DNA from: Chitinophagales bacterium
Lineage (GTDB): Bacteria > Bacteroidota > Bacteroidia > Chitinophagales > BACL12
Assembly (NCBI GenBank): GCA_020636645.1
Contig: JACJXO010000003.1
Location: 310,001-374,000 of the forward strand
Reading direction: 5' to 3'
Length of the DNA: 64,000 nucleotides
Shown here one piece after another: positions 27,257 through 36,585 of the stretch; positions within the stretch are counted from its first letter, which is position 1, and each line of letters begins with the position of its first letter. The notes below the pieces were generated by a model that saw only the letters and a list, made by a program, of their open reading frames with translations, did no database searches and was not told the DNA's origin. Position numbers and translations under genes: made by a program.

Positions 27257-27796
27257 ATGACAGACCAAAGCTATTCCTTCCGGCTTCCCGGATTCAGTTC
27301 TGCATTGCCCTTTCTGGCGGCCATCCTGGGATTTTTCCTGGTATTCACTGAAGTGGACTGCAATGGTACCACGATGATCTCCATGACCGGTTATGACCTG
27401 GTGACAGGAGATCGACAGGACCCGGATACCGGTACGAAAGAGCAGGAAGATCCCAATATCTGGGCCATCATCAGCCTGGGTGCTGCAGCCCTCGGACTGA
27501 TCCTGTTCGGCATTACCAAACGGCGTTTTCGCTGGTGGTCGATGGCTGCGATGGGATTGATCGGACTCCTGGCCATGTGGCAGTTACATCGTGATGTGGA
27601 ACAGAGTATTCATGCCGGACTGGATTCCAAATCAGACGGCGACAAGGTAGATATGAACCTCGACATCGGGATACATTTCCGCATCGGATACTGGATCGTA
27701 TTGGGCTGTTTCGGCCTGGCCACCCTTTGGAATATCACCATGGCCCGTCGGTCTGGTATGCTTCCCCTTCCTGTCGAAGAAAAAAAATCAGATTGA
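27257..27796 (+). CDS. Four-span membrane protein, unknown
   Basis: 179 residues. Predicted membrane segments at about 14-32, 67-85, 92-107 and 140-158, with a hydrophilic loop containing DVEQSIHAGLDSKSDGDKVD. It starts 1 nt after the stop of the upstream lipoprotein gene. No family recognised. Confidence 0.6.
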   Translation: MTDQSYSFRLPGFSSALPFLAAILGFFLVFTEVDCNGTTMISMTGYDLVTGDRQDPDTGTKEQEDPNIWAIISLGAAALGLILFGITKRRFRWWSMAAMGLIGLLAMWQLHRDVEQSIHAGLDSKSDGDKVDMNLDIGIHFRIGYWIVLGCFGLATLWNITMARRSGMLPLPVEEKKSD

Positions 27797-27811
27797 TCTG
27801 AACAATTCACA

Positions 27812-27832
27812 GTTGATAGTGTTACTATCAAC
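27812..27832. promoter_or_regulatory. Perfect 21-bp palindrome abutting the TetR start codon
   Basis: GTTGATAGT-GTT-ACTATCAAC, two 9-bp arms with a 3-bp centre, ends exactly one base before the ATG at 27833. Size and position suit a TetR operator and autoregulation; as RNA it would also form a hairpin next to the start codon. Confidence 0.55.
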
Positions 27833-28528
27833 ATGGAAAGCAATACTATCGGATTCAATCCAGCCTTCGGATCTCTGTCCGGGCGGATTCCGGAGACCCT
27901 TTTCCTGAAAGATCCGGAAAGCAGTGATCTGGGCAAACGCATTTTGTCAGGCAGCATAGATATGCTGTTTGAGATCGGGTTTGAGCAGTTCACTTTCCTG
28001 AAACTGGCCAGGACACTTCAAACCTCTGAGGCTTCAGTGTACCGTTATTTTGAGAATAAGCACAAGTTGCTGTTATACCTCACCACCTGGTACTGGGCCT
28101 GGATGGATCATCGGCTGGATCTGGCGCTGGCCAATCGCAGATCGGCAAAAGAACGCCTTCGTGCAGCGGTGCAGATACTGACCGAACAGGTAACGGAAGA
28201 CAGCACATTCACCTACATCAATGAATCTCAGCTTCACCGGGTGGTCATTGAAGAATCTGCCAAGACCTACATGAGCAAAGAGGTAGATGATGATAATAAA
28301 GCCGGAGCATTCAAAGGGTACAAGCAGATAGTGGCCAGGGTATCAGATCTCATTCTGGAACTTCAGCCTAACTATCGCTATCCGCATATGCTGGTAAGCA
28401 CCTTAATTGAAGGGGCACATCACCAGCGGTTCTTTGCTGAACATCTTCCGTCGCTAACAGATGAGCGGCAGAACGAAGACACCATCACACGATTCTTTAC
28501 ACAAATGGTATTTCAAACGATCGGATAA
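27833..28528 (+). CDS. TetR-family transcriptional regulator
   Basis: 231 residues. The N-terminal helix-turn-helix is in ILSGSIDMLFEIGFEQFTFL, LARTLQTSEASVYRYFENKH and KLLLYLTTWYW; the C-terminal part is a helical ligand-binding domain. A non-conserved leader of about 35 residues precedes the HTH. It is the first gene of a cluster with the ABC, HlyD and TolC genes, and likely controls them. The next gene starts six nt after its stop. Confidence 0.85.
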   Translation: MESNTIGFNPAFGSLSGRIPETLFLKDPESSDLGKRILSGSIDMLFEIGFEQFTFLKLARTLQTSEASVYRYFENKHKLLLYLTTWYWAWMDHRLDLALANRRSAKERLRAAVQILTEQVTEDSTFTYINESQLHRVVIEESAKTYMSKEVDDDNKAGAFKGYKQIVARVSDLILELQPNYRYPHMLVSTLIEGAHHQRFFAEHLPSLTDERQNEDTITRFFTQMVFQTIG

Positions 28529-28533
28529 TACAC

Positions 28534-30213
28534 ATGAACACTTCATTTTCTACTACCATGACACCGGTACAGCGTTTCTGGGGATTGCTGAAACCTGACA
28601 GACGAGAGATCACACAGTTGTATGTGTATGCCATCTTTAACGGTTTGGTGGGGCTTTCGTTGCCATTGGGAATCCAGGCCATCATCAACCTGATACAGGG
28701 CGGACAGATGTCCACCTCCTGGGCGGTACTCGTTGCCTTTGTCATTGCCGGTATCGCCTTTGGCGGATTCCTGCAGATCATGCAGCTGCGCATCACGGAG
28801 AACCTGCAGCAGAAGGTCTTCACACGGGCTTCATTTGAGTTCGCTTACCGGATCCCGAGATTCAAACTGGAGGCCTTGTATAAGCACTACGCACCGGAGT
28901 TGATGAACCGGTTCTTCGATGCCATGTCGGTGCAGAAAGGGCTCAGCAAACTGTTACTGGATTTTTCTACAGCCTCTCTGCAGGTATTGTTCGGGCTTAT
29001 CCTGCTATCGCTGTATCACCCTGTGTTCATCATGTTCAGCGTCATTCTGTTGCTGCTGGTGCTGGCACTCTTCCGGCTCACCTATCGCCGTGGACTTGAC
29101 ACTTCACTTACAGAATCCAAATACAAATACCAGATAGCTCACTGGCTGGAAGAACTGGCACGCACCAATTTCAGTTTCAAACTGGCCGGACATACCACTT
29201 TGCCCATGCAGCGAACAGATGATATGATGGAGCACTATCTGCATGCACGTGAAGGGCATTTCCGGGTACTGAAACTGCAGTATATCCTGATGGTGGTGTT
29301 CAAGATGGTGATCGCTGCAGGACTGCTGATACTGGGAGGTATCCTCGTCATGGACCAGCAACTCAATATCGGCCAGTTCGTAGCAGCAGAACTCATTATC
29401 TTATATGTGCTCAGTTCAGTGGAAAAACTGATCATGAACCTGTCTGAATTGTACGATGTGCTAACAGCTTTGGAAAAAATAGGACAGGTAGTGGACCTTG
29501 AACTTGAACAACACAAAGGATCTGCTTCCATCACCAACACAGGCAAGGGAATGCAGATAGATATTCAGGGACTGCGCTTTCGTTATCCTGAGATGGAGAG
29601 AAATATTCTGGACAATATCAATTTGCAAATAACACCGGGAGAAAAGGTCTGCATAACAGGTCAGAACGGAAGTGGAAAAAGCACCCTGATCAGTTTACTG
29701 GCAGCCCTGTATTCAAACCAGGCAGGATCTGTTGCATACGACGGATTGCCTGCCGGCAATATAGATACAGAAAGCCTGCGAGACCAGATAGGGGCCTGTC
29801 TTACCGAAGAAAAGATCTTCCAGGGTACTCTGGCAGAAAACATTCACCTGGGTCGCCAAAATGTCACCCTGGAAGCCGTCAGACATGCAGCTTCAGAAAT
29901 GGGACTGGATGCCTTCGTACAACAACTGCCACAGGGTTTTGATACCATCATTGATCCTGAAGGAAGAAAGTTACCGCGAAGCATCATCCAGAAGATACTG
30001 CTGGCCAGAGCGATCTGCAACCAACCCAGATTGCTGTTGCTGGAAGATGCATTTGAGCATATACAGCAGGAAGAGCAGGAGGTGCTCATTCACCGGCTTA
30101 CTGATTCCGGCAAACCCTGGACACTGATAGCCGCAAGCAGCAATCCTGTTCTGGCCAGACATTGCGATCGTGTGATCGCTATGAAGAACGGAATGATAGA
30201 ACAGATAAAATAA
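28534..30213 (+). CDS. ABC exporter subunit with degenerate ATPase motifs
   Basis: 559 residues. Transmembrane half in about residues 1-320 (HlyB-like, without an N-terminal peptidase). In the ATPase half only Walker A (ITGQNGSGKSTL) is normal. The Q-loop reads IGACLTEEKIF with no Gln; the signature LSGGQ is replaced by KLPRSIIQKILLARAI; Walker B ends in LLLLEDAFEH, with the DE pair swapped to ED; and the switch His is replaced in IAASSNPVLARHC. It lies in an operon with HlyD and TolC genes. Confidence 0.85.
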   Translation: MNTSFSTTMTPVQRFWGLLKPDRREITQLYVYAIFNGLVGLSLPLGIQAIINLIQGGQMSTSWAVLVAFVIAGIAFGGFLQIMQLRITENLQQKVFTRASFEFAYRIPRFKLEALYKHYAPELMNRFFDAMSVQKGLSKLLLDFSTASLQVLFGLILLSLYHPVFIMFSVILLLLVLALFRLTYRRGLDTSLTESKYKYQIAHWLEELARTNFSFKLAGHTTLPMQRTDDMMEHYLHAREGHFRVLKLQYILMVVFKMVIAAGLLILGGILVMDQQLNIGQFVAAELIILYVLSSVEKLIMNLSELYDVLTALEKIGQVVDLELEQHKGSASITNTGKGMQIDIQGLRFRYPEMERNILDNINLQITPGEKVCITGQNGSGKSTLISLLAALYSNQAGSVAYDGLPAGNIDTESLRDQIGACLTEEKIFQGTLAENIHLGRQNVTLEAVRHAASEMGLDAFVQQLPQGFDTIIDPEGRKLPRSIIQKILLARAICNQPRLLLLEDAFEHIQQEEQEVLIHRLTDSGKPWTLIAASSNPVLARHCDRVIAMKNGMIEQIK

Positions 30214-30219
30214 TCAGAC

Positions 30220-31572
30220 ATGCTCAATATCACACATAATTCGATTCAGCAAAAAGTTCGTACCGGCGACTGGCAACGACTTGCACAGGTAGAAAACAGA
30301 CGAAGCGGAGTAAGTCTGATGCGGCTTCTGGCCATCCTGTCTGTTATTGGTCTCATCATCCTGTTTCTGCCGTGGACACAGAACATCCGGGCAGGCGGTC
30401 AGGTAACAGCATTGCAGCCGGATCAACGTCCGCAAACACTGCATTCGGTTATCCCAGGAAGAATTGAAAAATGGTTTGTCAGTGAAGGTGATCTGGTCAG
30501 AAAAGGAGATACCATCCTGTATATATCAGAAGTTAAGGATGAGTATTTTGACCCTGATCTGCTGGCCAATACCAAAGATCAGCTGGCGGCGAAAGAACAG
30601 TCTGTTACTTCCTACATGGAAAAGGTCAGGGCATTGGATCAACAGTTTGATGCCCTGTTAGCTGCCCGTGAACTCAAGATCCAGCAGGCCGAAAACAAGC
30701 TCAGGCAGGCGGGACTGAAGATCGCCAGCGACAGCATCGACCTGGTTGCGGCAGAAGTGCAGTACAAGATCGCAAAGGATCAGTATGTGCGTATGCAGGA
30801 ATTGCAGCAGCAGGGATTGAAATCACTGACCGATCTCGAGAACAGGAAGGCGAAGATGCAGGAAGCAGAAGCAAAAATGATCTCACAGGAGAACAAGCTG
30901 CTGACCAGCAGGAATGAAGCCATCAATGCACAGGTAGAGATCACCACGCTTGATGCAGAATACCGGGATAAAATGGCCAAGGTTAATTCAGAAAAGTTTG
31001 CTGCCATGTCATCCATGTATGATGCAGAAGCCACCGTTACCAAATTACAGAATACCTTTATGAATTATTCTGTGAGAACAGGATTGTATTACATCACAGC
31101 GCCACAGGATGGCTACATCACCAAAGCCATCCAGACCGGTATTGGCGAGACCATCAAAGAAGGTGAAGAGCTGCTGAGCATCATGCCTGCCAACCCCGAG
31201 CTGGCAGCAGAAGTATATATTGAGCCTATGGATCTGCCTTTACTCTCAACAGGTCAGCACATCCGGATGCAGTTTGACGGCTGGCCTGCAGTGGTCTTTT
31301 CCGGCTGGCCTGACATGTCTGTAGGCACCTATGGAGGCAGCATTGTTGCCATCGACAATTTCATCAGCACGAATGGCAAGTACCGGATACTGGTAGCACC
31401 AGACCCGGATAGTGACCCATGGCCTGATGGCATTCGTGTAGGAAGTGGTGTGTCTGCCATGGCACTGCTGAAAGACGTGCCGATCTGGTACGAACTCTGG
31501 AGAAAAGTGAACGGATTTCCGCCTGATTTCTACCGGGCCAATGAATCCGGAACTAGTGAAAAAAAGAAATGA
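30220..31572 (+). CDS. HlyD-family periplasmic adaptor
   Basis: 450 residues. One membrane segment (about 33-52), a biotinyl-lipoyl-like region split by a long coiled coil (SVIPGRIEKWFVSEGDLVRK ... ITAPQDGYITKAIQTGIGET), and a beta-barrel C-terminal part. It bridges the inner-membrane ABC subunit and the outer-membrane TolC homologue. Starts 6 bp after the ABC gene stop. Confidence 0.9.
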   Translation: MLNITHNSIQQKVRTGDWQRLAQVENRRSGVSLMRLLAILSVIGLIILFLPWTQNIRAGGQVTALQPDQRPQTLHSVIPGRIEKWFVSEGDLVRKGDTILYISEVKDEYFDPDLLANTKDQLAAKEQSVTSYMEKVRALDQQFDALLAARELKIQQAENKLRQAGLKIASDSIDLVAAEVQYKIAKDQYVRMQELQQQGLKSLTDLENRKAKMQEAEAKMISQENKLLTSRNEAINAQVEITTLDAEYRDKMAKVNSEKFAAMSSMYDAEATVTKLQNTFMNYSVRTGLYYITAPQDGYITKAIQTGIGETIKEGEELLSIMPANPELAAEVYIEPMDLPLLSTGQHIRMQFDGWPAVVFSGWPDMSVGTYGGSIVAIDNFISTNGKYRILVAPDPDSDPWPDGIRVGSGVSAMALLKDVPIWYELWRKVNGFPPDFYRANESGTSEKKK

Positions 31573-32975
31573 TGAAACAGCAATTACTGGCCATTTTGTT
31601 TTGTACATCAGCTGTTTTCGGGCAAGACAGTTTGCAAACACTGTCGCACGAAGAGCTGTTGACCTGGGTGGCAGAGCACCATCCCCTCACCTCTTCAGCA
31701 TTGCTGGTGCTGGATCAGGCAGATGCCGGTATCATGAAAGCAAAAGGTGCTTTTGATCCGACTGCTTTTGCCGGGCGATATGACAAATACTATGATGACA
31801 AGACCTATTACAGCCTGTTTGATGCAGGTGTGGAGGTACCGCTTCGTGGTCCTTTTCAGCTGAGAGCCGGCTATGAACAAAACAGCGGGCAATACCTGGA
31901 TCCGGAAAACACCCTGCCTGCAAGCGGTTTATGGTATGGAGGTATAGAGGTACAACTGGGTCAGGGACTGCTGATAGATGAACGGAGAGCTGCATTGCAG
32001 AAAGCGTTGATCCAAAGAGAACTGGCTGAACAGGAATTACTACTGCAGGTCAACCAACTGTTGCAGGATGCAAGTACTGCATACTGGGAGTGGAACCTGG
32101 CTTTCCAGAAAACTTTGCTGCTGGAAGAAGCTGTACAGCTGGCAGCAGACCGTCTCGATGCAGTCAGGATCTCTGCTGTTCTCGGAGACAGGCCATCAAT
32201 TGACACGGTAGAAGCTGGTCTGCTATGGCAGCAACTGCAGATTGAATACCAGCAGGCAGAAATGGAACTGACCAAAAGCCGCCTCGCCTTGTCTGTTTTT
32301 TTATGGGAAGATGGGTACACCCCTCTCCTCCTCGACCCGAACACCGTTCCGGAAAACGAACCGGCAATCATCGGTCAGGATACCCCAACTCCGGTACTGC
32401 CTGCTGTGCATCCTGCGCTGCAATCGCTCACTTTTCAGCTGGAACAACTGGAAATAGACAGGATGTGGCAGGCCGAAAAATTACGCCCTAAGCTGAAACT
32501 ATCCTATAACCCCCTGGTTGCCGCCAACGGCGATATTCCACTCGCCGGATTTTCCTCAAGCAACTATACCTGGGGAGTGGGATTCAGCATGCCTTTGTTC
32601 CTTCGGGAAGCCAGAGGTGGCCTCCAGGCTGTGGGAATTTATACCGAACAAACCTGGCTCAAACAGCAGAATAAGACCACCGAATTACAAAATAAAAGTG
32701 CTGCCTATTTCACAGAATGGGAGGTTACCCGTTCGCTGACCGATCAGTACCGCCAGACAGTTACTGGTTATCTGCAATTACTGCAGGGAGAGAACACCCT
32801 TTTTCTGAATGGTGAAAGCTCACTTTTCCTGGTCAACAGCCGGCAACTTTACTGGGTGAATGGCAGACAAAAGTTGCTGGAACTGGAATTTAAGGAAAAA
32901 CAGGCGCTCAACAATTTGTATGGGAACAATGCCAACTATGCCAACTGGTACAGAAGCCGGTATCTGCAACCTTGA
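31569..32975 (+). CDS. TolC-like outer-membrane efflux protein
   Basis: 468 residues with a signal peptide (about 18 residues, ending FGQ). It has long helices (QLLQDASTAYWEWNLAFQK; VEAGLLWQQLQIEYQQAEME) in two repeat halves, as in TolC. Overlaps the HlyD stop by 4 bp (ATGA), so the three proteins are translationally coupled and should form a type I-like tripartite export complex. An ATG at 31572 is an alternative start. Confidence 0.85.
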   Translation: MMKQQLLAILFCTSAVFGQDSLQTLSHEELLTWVAEHHPLTSSALLVLDQADAGIMKAKGAFDPTAFAGRYDKYYDDKTYYSLFDAGVEVPLRGPFQLRAGYEQNSGQYLDPENTLPASGLWYGGIEVQLGQGLLIDERRAALQKALIQRELAEQELLLQVNQLLQDASTAYWEWNLAFQKTLLLEEAVQLAADRLDAVRISAVLGDRPSIDTVEAGLLWQQLQIEYQQAEMELTKSRLALSVFLWEDGYTPLLLDPNTVPENEPAIIGQDTPTPVLPAVHPALQSLTFQLEQLEIDRMWQAEKLRPKLKLSYNPLVAANGDIPLAGFSSSNYTWGVGFSMPLFLREARGGLQAVGIYTEQTWLKQQNKTTELQNKSAAYFTEWEVTRSLTDQYRQTVTGYLQLLQGENTLFLNGESSLFLVNSRQLYWVNGRQKLLELEFKEKQALNNLYGNNANYANWYRSRYLQP

Positions 32976-33000
32976 TCACAGACCAGTTCTGTATAGCTTG

Positions 33001-33009
33001 TAGTTTTGC
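33001..33009 (+). promoter_or_regulatory. -7 promoter element of the DUF2490 gene
   Basis: TAGTTTTGC, an exact TAnnTTTGC match, ends 6 nt before the ATG at 33016. Confidence 0.55.
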
Positions 33010-33015
33010 AAGCAT

Positions 33016-33714
33016 ATGCGAACAATACTGCTGTACCCTATCCTGCTGCTTGGTGTGCATACTTTAGCCCAGACCGTTGACGTACAATACCAGGCCTGGT
33101 TGAGATATCAGCCCAGGTGGGTGCTGAATGAACAGTGGTCATTGAAGAGTGATATAGATGAACGGGTATATGTATTCCCGTTCAGGCAACACCAGTACAT
33201 TTTCCGGGTGCAGGCAGAATACGATCTGGGTGAACACTGGAAGGGCTCAGCCGGCGGTTCCTTCTTTCAGCAATACCTGCCCCAGGATCCGGATGTGGCA
33301 GTAACAGGAACCATAGCAGAGGTCAGGCCGGAACTGGAATCCAACAGCAAATACAAACTGACAGACAAATGGACCTGGCAACAACGGTTTCGAAGTGATT
33401 TCCGCTTCTTTGATGGCGAGGATGGTTTTGCCTACAGCCACACACGTTTACGATATATGACAGGAATGAAATACAGGATCAGTGACCCTTTTGCACTGAC
33501 CATCTGGGATGAAATACTCGTGAATGGGATGGCAATCAATGAGGTCAACTTCTTTGATCAGAATCGCATCGGGGCATCATTGCAGTGGAAGTGGACGAAC
33601 AAACTAGCCTGGGACCTCACCTACTTCAACTGGTATCAGCTTCGCAGTACACCGGGTACGTATTACAACAGGCATATTGTCCGACTGGCTTTGCAACATC
33701 AGTTCGGGCAATAA
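33016..33714 (+). CDS. DUF2490 outer-membrane protein
   Basis: 232 residues with a signal peptide (about 18 residues, HTLAQ). The body has the DUF2490 pattern: WLRYQPRWVLNEQWSL, RFRSDFRF, LRYMTGMKYRISD, and the end VRLALQHQFGQ, alternating strands of a small barrel. It lies just after the export operon but has its own promoter. Function unknown. Confidence 0.8.
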   Translation: MRTILLYPILLLGVHTLAQTVDVQYQAWLRYQPRWVLNEQWSLKSDIDERVYVFPFRQHQYIFRVQAEYDLGEHWKGSAGGSFFQQYLPQDPDVAVTGTIAEVRPELESNSKYKLTDKWTWQQRFRSDFRFFDGEDGFAYSHTRLRYMTGMKYRISDPFALTIWDEILVNGMAINEVNFFDQNRIGASLQWKWTNKLAWDLTYFNWYQLRSTPGTYYNRHIVRLALQHQFGQ

Positions 33715-33715
33715 T

Positions 33716-33742
33716 AAAAGGGATCGCATGAGCGACCCCTTC
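33716..33742. terminator. Bidirectional terminator-like hairpin
   Basis: GGG(A)TCGC-ATGA-GCGACCC with A- and T-rich edges lies between the convergent DUF2490 and peroxiredoxin genes. The T run is weak, so the terminator call is moderate. Confidence 0.45.
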
Positions 33743-33764
33743 TGCAAAGTAAACCATAAACAGG

Positions 33765-34469
33765 TTAGACCATTGCGCCTGCTTCTTCTTCCTGAAGTTT
33801 TTTAAGACAAAAGAACCAGTCCACGCAACGGATATCTTCATCATTGCCATCCATTCTCTCTTTCGCTGTACCGCATGATCCTGCAGGAGGTACGATGACC
33901 TCTTCGCCGGGTTCCCAGTCAGCCGGGGTGGCTATATTATGCTTATCTACAGCCTGAAGACTTTTCAATACACGTTTCAGTTCATGGAAATTCCTGCCGG
34001 TGCTGAGCGGATAATAGATCATGGCCCGGATCTTTCCTGCCGGATCTACAAAGAATACAGCCCTCACCGCTTTTGTGCTGCTCTCGCCGGGTTGTATCAT
34101 GCCATATAGCCTGGACACTTCCATAGTGATGTCTTCGATGAGGGGGAAGTTCACTTCAACATTCTTCATATCGCGGAAAACGATCTTCTCTTTGATGGTG
34201 CGCAACCAGGCGATGTGACTGTACAGACCATCGACCGAAAGACCTACCAGATCACAGTTCAATGCCTTGAATTCGTCTTCCATCGTGGCGAAGGTCATGA
34301 ACTCGGTGGTGCATACGGGCGTAAAATCCGCCGGATGGCTGAACAGGATGACCCAGCGACCTTCATAGTCTTCCGGAAAGTGAATGGTGCCCTGGGTAGT
34401 AACGGCTGTGAAGGACGGTGCCTTATCGCCGATACGAGGCATACTTACAATTTTTTCTTCGGTATCCAT
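33765..34469 (-). CDS. Prx6-type peroxiredoxin (archaeal-like)
   Basis: 234 residues from the ATG at 34467-34469; an upstream in-frame ATG would add residues with no similarity. The peroxidatic Cys53 is in HPADFTPVCTTEF, with the conserved ESSTKAVRAVFFVDP and DWEPGEEVIVPP. It also has extra C-terminal cysteines (GSCGT and RCVDWFFC) as in the 2-Cys archaeal Prx6 group, so disulfide recycling within the protein is likely. Reduces peroxides. Confidence 0.9.
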   Translation of the reverse strand: MDTEEKIVSMPRIGDKAPSFTAVTTQGTIHFPEDYEGRWVILFSHPADFTPVCTTEFMTFATMEDEFKALNCDLVGLSVDGLYSHIAWLRTIKEKIVFRDMKNVEVNFPLIEDITMEVSRLYGMIQPGESSTKAVRAVFFVDPAGKIRAMIYYPLSTGRNFHELKRVLKSLQAVDKHNIATPADWEPGEEVIVPPAGSCGTAKERMDGNDEDIRCVDWFFCLKKLQEEEAGAMV

Positions 34470-34547
34470 ATTGTTTTTTTTCAAGTCAAATTTCCTGCAT
34501 ACATGATAAACAAACAGTGACATCCATTACAATGGAAGGTGACAGGA

Positions 34548-34580
34548 AATAAAAAAGGCCTTGTTTGTGAACAAGGCCTT
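34548..34580 (-). terminator. Terminator of groEL
   Basis: A perfect 11-bp stem (34555-34565 and 34570-34580, AAGGCCTTGTT/AACAAGGCCTT) with a 4-nt loop; on the minus strand it is followed by T-rich sequence, just after the groEL stop. Confidence 0.8.
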
Positions 34581-34601
34581 TATGATTCGATTGGAAAATG
34601 A

Positions 34602-36230
34602 TCACATCATTCCGTCCATTCCACCGGGCATGGCAGGAGCAGCAGATTTAGGCTCCGGCTTGTCAACGATGGTCACCTCTGTGGTGAGCAGCAGACCGGC
34701 AATGCTGGCTGCATTTTCAAGTGCCACACGGGTCACTTTAACGGGGTCGATGACTCCGGCTGCCAGCAGGTTCTCGTAGGTTTCGGTGCGGGCGTTGAAG
34801 CCAAAGTCGGCCTTACCATCACGCACTTTTTGTACTACGATGCTGCCTTCTATACCGGCATTGTCAACGATGGTACGGATAGGAGCTTCCAGTGCCTTCC
34901 GCACGATCTCCACACCGATCTTCTCGTCTTCGTTGTCCAGTTCCAGTTTATCCAGCACAGCGCTGGCACGGATATAGGCAACCCCGCCACCGGGCACGAT
35001 ACCTTCTTCCACCGCAGCACGGGTAGCATGCAGGGCATCATCCACACGGTCTTTCTTTTCCTTCATGGCTACTTCAGTAGCAGCACCTACATAGAGTACA
35101 GCCACACCACCTGAAAGTTTTGCCAGACGCTCCTGCAGCTTCTCACGGTCATAATCAGAAGTGGTGTTCTCGATCTGACCTTTGATCTGGTTGATGCGGG
35201 CTTTGATGCCTTCTTTCTTACCCGAGCCGTTCACGATGGTGGTGTTATCCTTATCCACAGTGATGGTTTCGGCACGACCGAGGAAGGTCAGGTCGGCATT
35301 CTCCAGTTTATATCCACGCTCTTCGCTGATCACGGTACCACCGGTGAGCACAGCAATATCTTCCAGCATTTCCTTGCGGCGATCGCCAAAGCCGGGAGCT
35401 TTAACGGCTACTACCTTCAGGCTGCCACGGATCTTGTTCACCACCAGGGTAGCGAGTGCTTCACCATCCACATCTTCTGCGATGATCAGGAGTTGTGCAC
35501 CTTGCTGGGCAACTTTCTCCAGAACCGGAAGGATGTCTTTCATAGTACTGATCTTCTTGTCGTAGATCAGGATATATGGACGCTCCATTTCGGCTTCCAT
35601 CTTATCTGCATTTGTTACGAAGTAGGGCGACAGGTAACCACGGTCGAACTGCATACCTTCCACCACATCCACATAAGTGTCTGTTCCTTTTGCTTCTTCA
35701 ACGGTAATGACGCCGTCTTTGCTCACTTTGGCCATGGCTTCAGCGATCAGCTTACCGATCTCCGGATCGTTGTTGGCAGAAATGGTTCCTACCTGTTCGA
35801 TCTTGCTATTGTCGTCACCTACTTTTTTAGACTGCTTCTTCAGGTTGGCAACGATGGCTTCTACAGCCTTATCGATACCACGCTTCAGGTCCATCGGGTT
35901 GGCACCGGCGGCCACGTTCTTCAGACCGGCGGTCATGATGGCCTGTGCCAGTACTGTTGCAGTGGTGGTACCATCGCCGGCCACATCACTGGTCTTGGAA
36001 GCCACTTCGCGAACCATCTGGGCACCCATGTTCTGCACGGGGTCTTCCAGTTCGATCTCTTTGGCCACACTCACACCATCTTTGGTTACGTTTGGTGCAC
36101 CGTATTTCTTCTCTATGACCACGTTCCGTCCTTTAGGACCCAGGGTGGCCTTCACTGCATTGGCCAGGGTATCTACCCCGATCTTCAATGCTTCTCTTGC
36201 ATCGCTATTGAAATGAATCAGTTTTGCCAT
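34602..36230 (-). CDS. groL: Chaperonin GroEL
   Basis: 542 residues. The whole family pattern is seen, from LIHFNSDAREALKIGVDTLA through GPKGRNVVIEKKYGAP, VAGDGTTTATVLAQAI, and GIVPGGGVAYIRA, to a Gly-Met-rich tail (PGGMDGMM). Folds proteins in an ATP-driven double ring with GroES, whose gene lies 24 bp upstream. A strong terminator follows. Confidence 0.97.
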   Translation of the reverse strand: MAKLIHFNSDAREALKIGVDTLANAVKATLGPKGRNVVIEKKYGAPNVTKDGVSVAKEIELEDPVQNMGAQMVREVASKTSDVAGDGTTTATVLAQAIMTAGLKNVAAGANPMDLKRGIDKAVEAIVANLKKQSKKVGDDNSKIEQVGTISANNDPEIGKLIAEAMAKVSKDGVITVEEAKGTDTYVDVVEGMQFDRGYLSPYFVTNADKMEAEMERPYILIYDKKISTMKDILPVLEKVAQQGAQLLIIAEDVDGEALATLVVNKIRGSLKVVAVKAPGFGDRRKEMLEDIAVLTGGTVISEERGYKLENADLTFLGRAETITVDKDNTTIVNGSGKKEGIKARINQIKGQIENTTSDYDREKLQERLAKLSGGVAVLYVGAATEVAMKEKKDRVDDALHATRAAVEEGIVPGGGVAYIRASAVLDKLELDNEDEKIGVEIVRKALEAPIRTIVDNAGIEGSIVVQKVRDGKADFGFNARTETYENLLAAGVIDPVKVTRVALENAASIAGLLLTTEVTIVDKPEPKSAAPAMPGGMDGMM

Positions 36231-36254
36231 GATTGCTTATTGTTTTTTTTGGAT

Positions 36255-36542
36255 TCAGATTACTGCAAATACATCACTCTCCCGCATGATCAGGTAGTCA
36301 TCGCCGTCCACACTGATCTCTGTTCCGGAATACTTTCCATAAAGCACGGTATCACCTACTTTCAGCGTGGTAGGTTCATCTTTCTTCCCGGGGCCAACGG
36401 CCATTACAGTACCCTGCTGTGGTTTTTCTTTAGCGGTGTCAGGAATGACCAGGCCACTAGCTGTCTTGGTTTCAGCAGGAGCCGGTTTGATCACCACCCG
36501 GTCAGCCAGCGGCTGGATGGAGATTTTCGCTTTCTTAGACAT
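36255..36542 (-). CDS. groS: Co-chaperonin GroES
   Basis: 95 residues; standard length. IQPLADRVVIKPAPAETKTA, the mobile loop SGLVIPDTAKEKPQQG, and YGKYSGTEISVDGDDYLIM identify GroES. It is the first gene of the groESL unit. Confidence 0.97.
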   Translation of the reverse strand: MSKKAKISIQPLADRVVIKPAPAETKTASGLVIPDTAKEKPQQGTVMAVGPGKKDEPTTLKVGDTVLYGKYSGTEISVDGDDYLIMRESDVFAVI

Positions 36543-36585
36543 ATCTGGTATTTGGTTTTAAGTGTTATACAGATGACTGCCCGTG

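Noticed and set aside
34602..36542. CIRCE operator for groESL
   Set aside because: The TTAGCACTC/GAGTGCTAA inverted repeat was looked for in 36543-36742 and is absent.
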